A stretch of 64,000 nucleotides of DNA from Cryptomeria japonica (Eukaryota > Streptophyta > Pinopsida > Cupressales > Cupressaceae): assembly GCF_030272615.1 (NCBI RefSeq), contig NC_081414.1, positions 236,890,233 through 236,954,232 of the forward strand, written 5' to 3'. Below, one piece after another: positions 22,614 to 34,150 of this stretch (position 1 is the first letter of the stretch; each line of letters opens with the position of its first letter). The notes under the pieces were generated by a model that searched no databases, was not told the origin of the DNA, and saw only the letters and a program-made list of their open reading frames with translations. A program made the position numbers and the translations under genes.

Positions 22614-22860
22614 ATGTTTGTGAGTGACTGTGTTGACAAAAGAGATTGTATAGAAGGCGTTATAAGGAAGGGGAATGGGTAATAGGAATTATCCAAAGAG
22701 CATCCCAACCAAAGGTGGAAAGGGAAGCCGTAATCTGAATAGTGCTACCTCATCCTTTCCCATGGATAAGCCTGACAACGAGTGTTATGGGAAAATGCTT
22801 ATAATCGTGGAGGAGCCCATAGCCACTCAAAATTCCATGTTTTTGTAGTTATACCTTGAT
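22614..22860 (-). promoter_or_regulatory. Presumed 5' UTR and promoter of the TIGR01589-like gene
   Basis: This lies upstream of the start at 22613. It has a CCTTATAACGCC-type weak TATA candidate at about 22653-22664 (minus strand). Parts of it are repeated, diverged, at 15480-15700. No strong promoter motif otherwise. Confidence 0.3.
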
Positions 22861-23400
22861 TCCAAACCAAGAGAATAACCGGTTTTGTCTCCTTTTGTCT
22901 GCTCTAATAAAATTACAAATGAAAATAGCAAAAGGCCACTTATTGGCTTCCTACCGACCTCCTCATTTGTAATCATGTTTGGCTTGCTTCTGAAAAAGTG
23001 TAATGCTATAAGTAGGATATTTTGTGTTAACTTTGGGTTAAGGTTTAGATTTTATCTATTTTGTTTATTGTTTTTATATTGAAATTTTTAAATGTTATTT
23101 ATAAATGGTTTGGAATTGACATCATTCAATTTGATATGCATATGAATAATTTTAGATTCAGAATATCTAATTTCAATTTCAATTTTTTCAATCTCTTTCT
23201 ACTTTTTGTTATGAGTTGTCTTAGTATATGTTTGTGCAACATGTTTTTGATTAAAGGGTCAAATGGGTTTTGAAAGGACCTGAAACCCTATATACAAAAC
23301 GTTGTCATCAACAAGACAACACATGCACAATAACATAACAAGAGATATGAAAATGTCTAGACACAACAAGGCCCCAGGCCAAGATAAGAAAAAAACACCA
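22861..23400. other. Unassigned AT-rich stretch
   Basis: No domain, LTR end or gene supported. Short open frames are AT-rich and give Phe/Ile/Asn-rich proteins that look like chance. Confidence 0.4.
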
Positions 23401-23590
23401 GAAAATAATTACTTGAGATTTTATAAAATATCAATAGCCTCAGCCTCATGCTCAGAAGCCTCCTGAGCAAGCTTCATGATATCTTACAAATCCTTCAGCG
23501 ACTGGTCAACAACCTTTTTGAGATGGCCTCTAGTCCATGTGCACGACCCTTTGCCCTCTTCGAGTTTGTGCAACATCTTATGTCATTGCA
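23400..23590 (-). pseudogene. Decayed coding fragment, unidentified
   Basis: The minus strand from about 23585 to 23415 reads as one frame with only two stops, giving KMLHKLEEGKG, LKKVVDQSLKDL and LAQEASEHEAEAIDIL. The composition (charged, helical) differs from the Phe/Asn-rich chance frames around it. I do not recognise a family; it may be the end of a retroelement ORF or of a host gene. Confidence 0.3.
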
Positions 23591-24027
23591 ATTAAAGACA
23601 TTAAAAAATTGTACTTAATTTCATAAATAATAAGGGATAAAATGCAAGAAAAAGAAGTATTAGAACACACTTCAGTTTCTAAGGCCAATATTAAAGAATT
23701 GAACCCACATGATCATATACACCATCTAAATGTCTATCTTTCTATATGACTCATCATCATTAATTAAGTCCACCAAGGTTTTTGACTAAGGAGAACCTAT
23801 TCACCCATTAAGTAAAATATTAGCAATGCCATTAGAGAGTTCCTTCAAAATCTCAACTACTTACAAGACAAAAGCAAACAATTTGTAGATGTTGTGTAAG
23901 TAGGGCCATTATCAAGCTAGTTAACTTATCACTCTTTCTAGGTCGACCCATTCACCCTTGTCCACTTAAGGACTCTTTAATTTTTGTCTCATTTCATGTG
24001 GTTGACACACATGCACTTGTCTCTTGA
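23591..24027. other. Unassigned stretch left of the chromovirus
   Basis: AT-rich, with no supported gene. It ends at the GACAT duplication that marks the chromovirus insertion. Confidence 0.4.
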
Positions 24028-24032
24028 GACAT
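24028..24032. repeat. Target-site duplication GACAT of the chromovirus (left copy)
   Basis: GACAT lies directly before the left LTR and again at 30326-30330 directly after the right LTR. Confidence 0.85.
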
Positions 24033-24839
24033 TAAAGCAATCACCGATGAGGAGGGACCTCAAAGAGATCAATTCGGATTGGTCAGCAAGAGTAAACACA
24101 ACAGAAACACAAAGATATGATGGGGGCAATGCAGAACAGATTGATTTATTGCATGAAAATTGATTACATCCAACCGGTAACAACCGGGTTACAACATACC
24201 AGTTCATAGGCCTGCTAGAACATACAGAATAGGTCACAACCGGGACCTTGAATCTTGAGATCTATCTTCTACGCACAGTCTAGCTACTTGATTCTCTAAT
24301 TGATTACATCCTAATGCACAAAATTACAATTATATATATATATCAATCCAAAGGATCCAGTACTCGACCCAAAAGGGATCAAAAACCCAAAGAACAAGAC
24401 CTAACATGTAAAATAACAAGGTCGGCCTCGGCCAAGAGATTCCTCCATAAAATCCAAAGGATGAAATGTATATCACGAGAAAAGGTCGGCCACACACCAA
24501 GGAACATTGGAATCAATGCCCAAGGCTCCGCAAGCTTCAAAAAGGGTTCTGATAGATCACCCAAAATAGGTCCAGGTAACCGGTAACAGGAACTGCCAAC
24601 CGGTAACACGAAACTGTCAAAGAAACTGATAGTGATCTTGTCGAAAAATGGTCCAAATGCGATGCAGTCTGGAAGCAAGAAAGATGATCAAGTCTTCAAG
24701 TAGAATCCAACTCCACAGGATCCGGTGAGCCAAAAACGGGACACACAGAAAGGAAAACTGAAATTGCAAACAAAAAGCAGAACAAAAAAAAAAATTGGTT
24801 GATGCAAGATTGCTATGAACTGGGGATGCTCCTGCATCA
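24033..24839 (-). repeat. 3' LTR of the chromovirus
   Basis: On the minus strand it starts TGATGCAGGAGCATCCCC. Its other end reads TA on the + strand instead of the TG kept in the partner LTR, a single G-to-A change in the terminal dinucleotide. It contains a short (TA)n at 24332-24343. Confidence 0.9.
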
Positions 24840-24870
24840 GACATCCGGGGTTATTGAAAAAGTGAGTCTC

Positions 24871-26110
24871 TCACTTTGTTGGGGTCAGAAGAAAACCAAG
24901 GCAGTCTACCTCTACTTGAGAAATCCAAGATGAATCTTCAACTGGTATGTCCTTCCACTTCACAAGATATTCCTTATACTTACTATGCACAATCCTACTG
25001 TCCAAAATCTCTTCAATCTGATCTGGTTCCTTCCAGGGCAACTGTTTCTCCAAATTTGTAACACTGTCCTCACTGAATTCTGGTTCATGATACTCATAAA
25101 GATCTGCAATGTTAAACACAGGTCAAATACTCAGACTCTCTGGTAACTCCACTTCGTATGCATTTCCAGAACTAAACTTTCACAAAATCCTGCAAGGTCC
25201 AAACTTCTTCATCTGCAGCTTGTTATAAGTTCCAACCGGGAATCTCTCTTTTCTCAGATATACCATCACTTTATCGCTAACTTAAAAGTATTTATGTCTC
25301 TTCTTCTCATTTTCCTTCTCCTTATACTTGTTGTTCATGTCTTCCAAATGTTTCTTAACCTAAATATGCAATGCTACCATGTGATATGCAAAGTCTTCTA
25401 CTTCTGAACTTCTCTGGTCTTCACTACTAATGTATCTCAATTCTGATATACCTCTAGGATGCACTCTAGTAACAATCTCAAAAGGTGTTCTTCCGGTACT
25501 TCTATTCACTGAATTGTTGTAGGAAAGCTCTGCTTGTGCAAGGATCAAATCCCAACTTCCGGTTTTATCTCCCACTAAACATCTCAACAAGTAAAAAATT
25601 CTATCTGTCCATCATTCTATGGATGAAAAGTAGAACTAAACTTAAAATCTATCTTCATCTTCTTCCAAAGTGTTCTCCAAAAATAGCCAACAAACTTAAT
25701 GTCTCTGTTTGAAACTATGCTCTTAGGTGATCAATGCAATCTCACCACTTCCTTGAAAAATAGGTCTTCTACATGCAATGCATTTGATGTCTTCTTACAA
25801 GGTATGAAATGATCCATCTTCAAGAATCTATCCACTACACCAAATATAGAATCATTCCCTCTCGGTGTCTTAGGAAATCCAAGTACAAAATCAATGCTTA
25901 TATCCTCCCAAGGTCTTACCAGTACTGTCAAAGGTTTATACATTCCCACATTCTAGCTACTACCCTTTGCAACTTGACAAACTCTACAACTATGCACATA
26001 TCTCTTAACATCCTTATGAATATGGAGCAAAAGTTACGGCTCACTCACCAATGCTACTATTTTGTCAATGCCAAAATTTCCAGCTAGTCCTCCACTGTGT
26101 CCTTTATCAG
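24871..26110 (-). pseudogene. Chromovirus integrase with C-terminal chromodomain
   Basis: Integrase inserts the element; the chromodomain targets it to modified histone tails. Visible on the minus strand are the zinc domain (GHSGGLAGNFGIDKI then HSCRVCQVAKG, about 25975-26100), the core with [15 protein letters not shown] (first Asp) and [16 protein letters not shown] (25731-25949), and later ILAQAELSYNNSVNRSTGRT with FEIVTRVHPRG (25360-25590). At 24907-25020 the chromodomain reads EEILDSRIVHSKYKEYLVKWK followed by SSWI, with the aromatic and Trp positions of the family. Stops separate these blocks, so no protein is made. The product would end at about 24871, just before the LTR. Confidence 0.9.
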
Positions 26111-26440
26111 ATTCTCCCTCAGAGAACTCTTAGGTATGCACAACTAAACTCCTTTGAATAACATCCCATCCTAAATGAAGTGATCCAACCACTTGCTTCT
26201 ATCTACCATAATCGGTTCTCTACATACTTTCCAAGGTTCTGCAAAATCTAAGTCATCATCATACAAGGTCTTCAAATCTTCAAATCCTAATATTGTCACT
26301 CTCATCTCTGTCAGCAAATTCCTCCTCTAACTCAATGCATTAGCAACTTTGTTAAATTTCCCACTTCTATGCTTCAACACAAAATTGTAACTCTAGAAGA
26401 ATTCTACCCATCTCATATGTCTCTGATTCAACTTACTCTG
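26111..26440 (-). pseudogene. Chromovirus RNase H end and integrase linker, heavily decayed
   Basis: This joins the RNase H and integrase blocks of the same element. Short pieces of the expected frame remain on the minus strand but are broken by several stops. Nothing else is seen here. Confidence 0.5.
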
Positions 26441-27783
26441 ACTGTTCAAAAACTACGAAGCTTTATGATCTATATACAACACAAACTCCTTAGGAAACAA
26501 GTAATGTCTCCACTTCTTAAAGGCTTCAACTATGGCATAAAACTCTTGATCATACACTGAATATCTCCTTCGGGCATCATTCAATTTCTCACTAAAATAA
26601 GCTACCACTCTCCCTTCCTGACTCAAGATTGCTCCTATTGTTGTTCCACTTACATCACAATCCACTTGAAATACTTTATTGAAATCTGGTAAAGCTAACA
26701 CAGGCTTCTTAGTCATTTTCTTCTTCAACGGTTCAAAACTTTTGTTTTCTCTGGTGGTCTACTTAAATTCCTTCTGATCTCCTCTCATGGTCTCAGTCAT
26801 AGGGTTACAAACTGAACTAAAATTTCTAATAAACTTCTAGTAAAAACTAGCCAATCCATGAAATGATCTTACCTCTCCAATGCTTTCCGATGTAGGCCAT
26901 TCAACAATTGCTTTCACTTTCTCAGGGTCCATCTTCAAGCCATCCTTAGATCACAAATCCAAAATAGACTAACTCATCCTTCATGAAAATACACTTCTTG
27001 ATATTGATCAGCAACTTTTCTTCTCTCAATCTCTGCAAAACTTGTCTTAACTACAACAAATGCTCCTCTTTTGTCTTACTAAAAATTAGAATGTCATCCA
27101 AATACACAATAAAAAAACTCACCCAATAATTTCTTCAATACCTCATTCATCAGCCTCATGAAGGTACTCGGTTCATCAATCAATCCAAAAGGCATCACCA
27201 ACCATTCATATAGTCCTTCATTTGTCTTAAATGTTATCTTCCACCCATCACCTTCTCTGATCCTAATCTAATGATATCCACTCTTTAAATCTATCTTTGT
27301 AAAGTATTTTGCTCCACTCAAACAGTCCATTATGTCATCCATCCTAGGCAAATGAAACCAGTATTTCATTGTGATCTTGTTCATTGCTCTGGAATAAGTA
27401 CATATTCTCCACTCTCCAATCTTCTTAGGTGCTAATACTGTTGGTACTGCACAAGGGCTCAGACCCTCCTTGATCAAACCTTTCTTCAACAGCTCTTGCA
27501 CTTGTATATTCAATTCTTCATTCTCTATCGGTATCAATCGGTGTGCATCTTTGTTAGGAAAACTAGCTTTGGGAACCAAGTCAATGCAATGACTAATACT
27601 TCTCACAAGTGGAAATCCATCAGGTACATTATCTGAAATGATGTCCTCATATTGTGTCAGCAAATATGTTATCTCTTCTAGGTGTGCTCCTTTCGGTTCT
27701 AGTTTCTCAGTCTTCTTAGGAATTAAGGAAAAACACACATTCGCATGTCTCAATCCATCCAGGAATTTTCTTCCATCTACCAA
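26441..27783 (-). pseudogene. Chromovirus reverse transcriptase and RNase H
   Basis: The reverse transcriptase begins in the open piece 27268-27783: ITYLLTQYEDIISDNVPDGF, SHCIDLVPKASFPN, VQELLKKGLIKEGLSPCAVP, PKKIGEWRICTYSRAMNKIT and YFTKIDLKSGYH. Further on, the catalytic [17 protein letters not shown] is intact at about 27050-27115, and IKKCIFMKDELVYFGF follows. RNase H (26453-26728) shows [40 protein letters not shown] and [16 protein letters not shown]. The order and motifs are standard gypsy. Stops near 27268, 27030 and elsewhere interrupt it. Confidence 0.92.
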
Positions 27784-29368
27784 ACAGATTTTATCATTCG
27801 TACAAACTTAATTCTTCAAAGGTTCCTCCAAGGGCAACAAGGTTTGCTTCATCCCATTGGCCACAATAGTGTATCTATTCTTCCTCCCATCATGTACTGC
27901 CTGTCTATCAAACTACCAAGGTCTACCCAACAAAAGATGACAAATATCGATAGGCATAATATCACACAATACTTCATCATGATAATTCCCAATTTTTCAA
28001 TTTCATCAAATATTGTTCACTTACTAACAACTTATGTTTGTCCTGAATCCATGCTATCTGATAAGGCTTAGGGTGTTTCAATCTCTCCAATTTCAACTTA
28101 TTCACTATCTCTTCTGAAAAAACATTATTTGAACTACCACTATCAATAATAACTTTACAACACTTACCAGATACCTTACACCTGGTCTTGAATAGATTAT
28201 TCCTCTATAAGGGCTCTTCATCTCCTCTGATATGACACAAAGCTCTCCTCATCACCAACAATTCTCCATCTTTCGATTTATTGTCTGATCCGGTGGGGTT
28301 TTATTCCACCATTTCTTCTCTTCTGGTAGTTTATGTCTTCTTACACTTGAATGCATGATGTCCTTCTCCTTCACACTTAAGCAGGTTCCTCTAAATGTCC
28401 TCTTGTATTGTCTTCCAAAATTCTCATTCCGGTAACCAACTGGTTCTCTCCTCCATTAGAAATTTCTATCATCCTTCCGATATGAATTACTCTCTTTTTT
28501 CACTTCCTTGTCCTTGCTCTGATCTGTACCAGTTCCTCTTCCTTTGGTATATCATCTTCCTCCTTAAATCTACCTACGGTAAACCTTCCACCTCTTCCTC
28601 TCTGCCTCAGCTCATGTATTTTGTTTAGCTTTTCATCTGCCTTTAGGGCATACTGATAAGCCTCTCCAACACTCTCCAATTCGATCATACTAAGTTCATC
28701 TTGTATAGACATCCGCAATCCACTCAAATATATTGCAACTTGTTCAACTTCATCATCAACATGTCTAGATCAAATATTCAACTTGTAAAATTCTTCGGTG
28801 TACTCCTTCACACTAGATTCCTTTTGTCTCAAATTTTGCAACTTTTGAAACAAATCCACTTGATAATTCACCGACACAAACTTTGATTTCAACTTAGCAA
28901 CCATCTAATCACATGTCTCAATCTTCTCTTTACCTCTTTTCTGTCTATCAACTTGCAATGCTCCCACCAAAGAGATGCATGACCTTTCAACCGAGTACGG
29001 GCATATTTCACCTTCCTCTCTTTTGCAGTGTTTTCAAAATCAAAATACTTCTCCATCTCCGAGATCCAATCCATCAATTCATTTGAATCTAACTTCCCAT
29101 CATATTTTGGTGGGGTAAAATGAGGTTTAGTATTCGCCCTACTCAAAACCCTCAAAAACCTTTCCTCATCCGAATCAACCGCCGGTAGGTTTGCTTATTC
29201 TGTCAGGGCTTCTTCTACTTCATCTTCACTTACATCTTCAATATGTCAACCTCTTCTCTGGGTTGTCTCCACAGCTTCCAACCTGGCTACTATACCTCAC
29301 AACAGCTCCATCACAATAGGGTTTGCATTCCCATGCTCTCCACCATTTCTAGCTCCTCTTCGCGCCAT
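27784..29368 (-). pseudogene. Chromovirus gag and protease
   Basis: The likely gag start is the minus-strand ATG at 29368 (MARRGARNGGEHG), about 95 nt after the primer site. Gag proper is seen at 28889-29155 (PPKYDGKLDSNELMDWISEM, ARTRLKGHASLWWEH, the retrotransposon-gag motif) and 28500-28727 (ELESVGEAYQYALKADEKL). A zinc-knuckle remnant KCEGEGHHAFKCKK lies at about 28343-28375; its first Cys is not in frame. The protease active site VIIDSGSSNNVFSEEIV lies at about 28105-28160 with DSG intact. Stops and shifts occur throughout. Confidence 0.88.
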
Positions 29369-29463
29369 CGTCCATGCTAGTCCTCTGCAGCTGTAATTCG
29401 GATCCACAATCTGCCACCCTACAACAAAATTTTAGGACACACAACCTCCAGAATGAAACTTCA

Positions 29464-29474
29464 CTCTGATACCA
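29464..29474 (-). other. Primer-binding site, tRNA-iMet type
   Basis: TGGTATCAGAG on the minus strand lies 2 nt after the 5' LTR, matching the 3' end of initiator tRNA-Met, which chromoviruses commonly use. Confidence 0.85.
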
Positions 29475-29476
29475 CT

Positions 29477-29772
29477 TGAAGCAGTCACTGGTGAGGAGGG
29501 ACCTCAAAGAGATCAATCTGGACCAGTCAGCAAGAGTAAACACAACGAAAACACAAAGATATGATGGAGGCAATGGAGAACAAATTGATTTATTGCATGA
29601 AAATTGATTACATCCAACCAGTAACAATCGAGTTACAACATATTGACTCACAAGCCTGCTAGAACATATAAAATAGGTCATAACCAAGACCTTGAATCTT
29701 GAGATCTATCTTCTACGTACAGTCTAGCTACTTGATTCTCTGATTGATTACATTCTAATGCGCAATTACAAT

Positions 29773-29829
<57 letters not shown>

Positions 29830-30325
29830 CCAAAGGATCCAATCGACCCAAAAGGGATCAAAAACCCGAAGAACAAGACCTAATGTGTAAAATAACAAGG
29901 TCGGCCTCCACCAAGAGATTCCTCCAAAAAATCCAAATGATGAAACGTAGATCATGAAAAAAGCTCGGCCACACACCAAGGAACATCAGAATCAACGCTC
30001 AAGGCTCTACAAGCTTCGGAAGGGGTTCTGGTAGATCACCCAAAATAGGTTCAGGCAACCGATAACAAGAACTGCCAACCAGTAATAGGAAATTGTCAAG
30101 GAAACTAATAGAGATATCTTGCCGGAAAATGATCCAAATGCAATGCGGTCTGGAAGCAAGAAATATGATCAAGTCTTCAAATAGAGTCCAACTCCACAGG
30201 ATCCAATGAGCCAAAACTAGGACACACAGAAAGGAAAACTAAAACTCCAAACAGAAAGAAAAACAAAAAGGAAAAAAATTTTGGTTGATGCAAGATTTCT
30301 ATGAGCTGAGGATGCTCCTGCATCA
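29477..30325 (-). repeat. 5' LTR of the chromovirus
   Basis: On the minus strand it starts TGATGCAGGAGCATCC and ends GACTGCTTCA. It is 42 bp longer than its partner, mainly through the (AT)n tract at 29774-29825. Confidence 0.92.
29774..29825. repeat. (AT)n microsatellite inside the chromovirus 5' LTR
   Basis: About 25 AT units; the equivalent site in the partner LTR (24332-24343) has only about six. It has therefore expanded in this copy or contracted in the other since insertion. Confidence 0.95.
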
Positions 30326-30330
30326 GACAT
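30326..30330. repeat. Target-site duplication GACAT of the chromovirus (right copy)
   Basis: It matches 24028-24032. Confidence 0.85.
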
Positions 30331-30542
30331 TTATATCAACCACACTTACACATACACTCACATTTTTCATATGAGTTAACATGTGTTACACATTTGGAAG
30401 GATAATCAGACGTTCAACTCTACCTTCCTAACTCCCCTTTACCTTATTTGCAAGTTTGATCAATGTATATTTAAGACATTCTCATTTTATTTGATAGACA
30501 TACATCTTAGTGTTCATCCTTCACTTATAAAAGATACCTTTG

Positions 30543-31645
30543 TGTTGGAAATATTGTTTTCATTGATGTCAAAGGAATAATACCATCACAATTAAAGTCA
30601 AAGAGTCATTGATGTCAAAGGAAGGATGACAAATTATGGTTGACTTCATTTATGGAAATTTTTTAATTATAGTCTAATTTGTGGCAAAATAGAGTTAAAA
30701 ATATTATTGTTGTCAAAGAAGAAAATGTTTGGCTTGATAAATAATTATCAATGAGAAATTAAATAATTATCATTGTTAGGAAAATGGTGTCTCAAAATTG
30801 CATTTACATAAGCTTATTATTTATAGTAAGTTTATCTTTGAGCATGAATTGGTTCAAAAATTTTACCAAAGCTACAAAGGCGAAATAAGCATGTTGGTAA
30901 TTTTTCTAACAAGATCATGTCTAGATTTGAAGATATTAATGCTTCCATTCTTGAAAGTTACAAATAAAAGTTTCAAAGTCAATTTTGAGGGCCTAGAGGC
31001 TTCAAAATGGCCCAAAAGTGGTTGTAACTAGAAAAGAAGGTTGTAGCTCGATAGAAAACTTCATGAGCTTTCCAATGCTCCAAATGGTTCATCAATCGGA
31101 TACTTGATTCAATAAAAAATATTAAATATATTGGACACAAAAATGAGTTGTAAAAAGGGGATAGACATGTTGGTTTGTGTTTTGACACATCATCAAACAT
31201 CTTGGATTAGAGATAAGTTGGACCCCACTTTTTGGGTGGTTTACCTCATGGTTTTGTAATACTGTTTGACATTTTTGTGTATTGTATCTCCTATATATTA
31301 GGTGCATGAGATGGAGGTTGTGTGTAAGAGTCTTATAGCTAATTAGTTGCTTCTAGATCTTTGGTTGGTGATACTCCTATGGTAGGCTTGTTTTGCAAGT
31401 ATCTTATATTTTGTTGTTAATTTTTGAATAATATATTAGGTGGCTTTTGGAGTCTAGGGTTTTTCTCCCAAAAGGGTTTTCCCCATGATATATCTTGTGT
31501 TAATTGCTAATCTATTTGCAAGTTGTATATCTCCTTTTGTATGTGTTTCTTATTATTTAATAGTTTAATATTTGTATGAAAATTTGTGTTATCTCATCCA
31601 TTATATTAGTGTTACGAAGCGTTTTCCACACCTTAGCTTCCTTCA
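30543..31645 (+). repeat. 5' LTR of a truncated copia element
   Basis: It opens TGTTGGAAATATTG at 30543 and is followed by an iMet-type primer site at 31648. The 3' boundary is ambiguous: TTTCCACA ending at 31630 mirrors the opening TGTTGGAAA and would make the better inverted terminus, while CTTCA ending at 31645 gives the usual short spacing to the primer site. A TATATATTAGG element near 31292 is a possible TATA box. No second LTR was found in the window. Confidence 0.65.
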
Positions 31646-31647
31646 GT

Positions 31648-31661
31648 TGGTATCAGAACTT
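31648..31661 (+). other. Primer-binding site, tRNA-iMet type
   Basis: TGGTATCAGAACTT matches the initiator tRNA-Met 3' end with one change (AAC for AGC). Confidence 0.8.
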
Positions 31662-31756
31662 GGCTAGTTTTGGTCTAGTTGTTGGATAGTGGTTATTTAT
31701 ATGTTGATCTCAGTTTGAGTGGGAGATTTTGTAAAGTATTCTCAAAATCTTGTTGA

Positions 31757-32625
31757 ATGAAGAAGATGATAGGCACGTCCACAAAAGTTTATATGCTAGT
31801 AAATTCAAACTATGGAAGTTAAAGATTGAGGATATGCTCGTGGATTGAGATCTATGGATTACAATATCTAGAATAAAACTTTAAACTATAGCACAAGATG
31901 TTTGTGATATGATGGATAAAAAATATAAGGGCCTTGTAAGGCTCTATTTATCATACTTCATTATGTTAAATGTACATGAAGAGAAGACTATGAAAGATCT
32001 TTGGAATAAGCTTGGAGATGTTTATTAGGATAAATCCAAGTTGTAAACAAGATTTTCTTGAGAAAGATGTATTCTCTAAATATGGAAGATATAAGATCCG
32101 TTGTTGATCATCTCAATGCATTCAATATGATTATTTATTAGTTAAGTTATATTGGTTAAATATGGAGGAGGAGGATTGTTGCATGCTTTTGTTATGTTAT
32201 TTTCCTAACTCATGGGACCACCTTGTTATGGCTATTAGAAATATAGCCACCAAGTTCAAGATGGATGGTGGTAGCATCGTTACCTTCTGAAGATATGTGG
32301 AGGAAGACTTCATAGTCAGTTGAGGAGGATCTTGTGGTTTTTAGTAGATCGAAAAAGAAAGGTGCAAGAATATTTACAAAAAAGATGAAAAAGATAGATC
32401 CGAATCTCGTGGGAGATCTAAGTCTCCTAGAAAGTCTAAGGAAAAATGTTAGAATTGTGGTAAAACTAGTCACTTCTCAAAATAATCTGAGGAGAAAAAG
32501 AAAAAGAGACCATCAAATTTAGATTCAAACAAAATCCCCTCAAGATGATGGTGAAGCTTTCGCCACAAACTTAGAAACACTTGCATTAGAAGATGTCTGG
32601 TTGATAGATTTGGGTATCCCACCAG
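31757..32625 (+). pseudogene. Copia gag and start of protease, truncated
   Basis: A copia gag can be followed through shifts: KLWKLKIEDMLVD, a KGLVRLYLSYFIML piece with NVHEEKTMKDLWNKLGDVY, then GGSI-type sequence, and a zinc knuckle with CXXC changed by a stop and NCGKTSHFSK (about 32446-32490; the final Cys is replaced by Ser). It ends in ETLALEDVWLIDLG, the lead-in to the protease, where copia proteases have DSG. The match stops at about 32625 and the remaining pol is missing. Deletion or replacement by element C sequence is likely. It is a pseudogene and no protein is expected. Confidence 0.75.
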
Positions 32626-32765
32626 CCCGTAGGAGGGTTGTTATCATGAGGGCGCATAACGCACATTTTAGTCAATCCTCAAAACATGCCAGTGTGCAAC
32701 CCGATGGTCAAATTGTCCAAATGAGTCAGTGTTTACTATCATACCCTCTACAAAGTGCCAACTTT
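32626..32765 (+). other. Junction stretch between truncated copia and Tat element C
   Basis: About 140 bp that I can assign to neither neighbour with confidence. The breakpoint between the copia protease and the gypsy sequence lies here. Confidence 0.35.
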
Positions 32766-32929
32766 TGTTTGATGGTTCACACACAAGACATGGCTCGGGG
32801 GTAGGAATTTTATGTATCACTTCATAAGGAGATGTAATTCCCAAGTCCTATAGAATAACCTTTGAATGCACAAACAATATTGTTGAATATGAGGCTTTGG
32901 TCACAAGACTAAGGATTGCAGTACAATGG
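32766..32929 (+). pseudogene. Element C (Tat-type gypsy): second RNase H, N-terminal half
   Basis: The frame QLLFDGSHTRHGSGVGIL, then (after a TAG) SYRITFECTNNIVEYEALVT and LRIAVQW, is the N-terminal half of the extra archaeal-type RNase H found in the Tat lineage of Ty3/gypsy. The first Asp (FDGS) and the Glu (EYEAL) are present. It is closely similar in layout to the same domain of element A at 51225-51420. The domain is cut after its QW by insertion of element B, and its second half continues at 61675. Confidence 0.85.
32925..32929. repeat. Target-site duplication AATGG of element B (left copy)
   Basis: AATGG precedes the LTR start TGTAGTG and is repeated at 61670-61674. Removing B and one copy restores the reading direction of the RNase H of element C. 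Confidence 0.9.
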
Positions 32930-34135
32930 TGTAGTGTCATAAAATTGCGACCCTAGAAATTTTTGACCACATTAGGGTCCTCACACATGCAAAATCGAAT
33001 CCCCTAGCCTGATCGTAGACCGAATACTGCTCAACCCCTGAAAATTGCTACTCCCTTGCCCTCCACACCACCCTGTCTGCACTCTACCCTAGAGAAAAGG
33101 GTAGGATAGGGGCGTGGCACCCCTGTCCCTTCCCTATTTTGGGGAAAGACCATTCCTGAGTTTGCATAGAAGGTTGTGCAGTGAGTGGGAAAACTTCCCC
33201 GATGTCAGCCTATGACGAAAATCAATTTCATTAACCCTTATTGACAAGTATTTAAGTTGCTTTTTCCCTCTCATTTGTATAAGTTGAAAAAGTGGGATGA
33301 GTGGGAATTTTACATGTGATCAAGCATTCAAGAAAATTCAAGCATTCATGCATTCCTTTCCAGCATTGAGCATTGTCAAGTCTCCCTTCAAGGCTAGGTG
33401 TTGCGTTCAAGTCAAGGATTCAACCATTGAAGAGGAGATCCCTTTCAACATTCAATCCAATATAAGCAATTCTATCAACATTTCTATCAAAACCTCCCTT
33501 GAGGTGATTTACATTAGAGTCTTTCATTTACATTTACCTGCATGGACTCTCTTTCATCATATATTTAATTCCAAAACTGGGGTTTGACCTTAAGGCAAAC
33601 CCCCAATCCCAACCCATTTTCCTCTCTTTTATGTGTATAGGTTGCAGGTGTGCAGCTGTACTTTCAGATTTGGAGTTCATTTGCAGAGGTGGAAAAACCT
33701 TTTTCATTCTGCAAATTTTTCGGAGGGTTGTGTACACTTTCGCCACGGTCTAGGAAACTTTTCCTCAAATTGGTAGGGTGGCTTCGTCTCAACATATTAT
33801 TGCCAAATCCAGGTGCACAGCTTCATCCCACGCTCTGATCTTGAGTTATTATCAGTTCTTTGTCTCTTTTCACTTGGTCTTAATACATAATTCAGTTAAT
33901 TCCTTTCCATTCCAAACAAAAGAGGGGATTAACTTATCATTCTCATTTCATTCAGAATTCTATCTTCTTCTTTGGATGTTGAATCTGGTGAATTCCCCCC
34001 CCCCCCCTCTCTTCCAATGTAATGCATGAAAAGTGTTTGAAGGGAAATCCATAGTGAAACTCTCATCTCTCCTTGAAGGGAAAGGGTAGCTTTCCTCTTG
34101 ATCTCTCATTCACACATTTTTCACCCACCATTACA
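32930..34135 (+). repeat. 5' LTR of element B
   Basis: It opens TGTAGTGTCATAAAATTG and ends CATTACA at 34135. A TATA-like TATTTAAG lies at about 33249. A run of 13 C lies near 33995, and its length differs from that in the partner. The terminal 16 bp seen at the partner's 3' end are absent here. Confidence 0.9.
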
Positions 34136-34150
34136 TTTTGGTGAACCTGA
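34136..34150 (+). other. Presumed primer-binding region of element B
   Basis: TTTTGGTGAACCTGA follows the LTR, with TGG as the expected start of a tRNA-complementary site. I cannot assign the tRNA. Element A has a similar TTTGGTGAACCCAACGTG at its own position (42013). Confidence 0.55.

Larger units (their letters stand above)
24033..30325 (-). mobile_element. Complete but decayed Ty3/gypsy chromovirus (6293 bp, minus strand)
   Basis: LTRs of 807 bp (24033-24839) and 849 bp (29477-30325), a GACAT duplication and an iMet-type primer site bound it. The minus-strand order is gag, protease, reverse transcriptase, RNase H, integrase, chromodomain: reverse transcriptase before integrase is diagnostic for gypsy, and a C-terminal chromodomain defines the chromovirus clade. 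The LTR length difference is almost all due to a longer (AT)n run in the right copy. The LTRs differ by about 9 % over the 157 bp I compared. Many stops make it inactive. Confidence 0.93.

Noticed and set aside
29349-29687. 112-codon minus-strand frame spanning the chromovirus 5' LTR and leader
   Set aside because: It runs across the LTR, primer site and gag start in the wrong frame; the same chance frame appears in the other LTR at 23989-24237.
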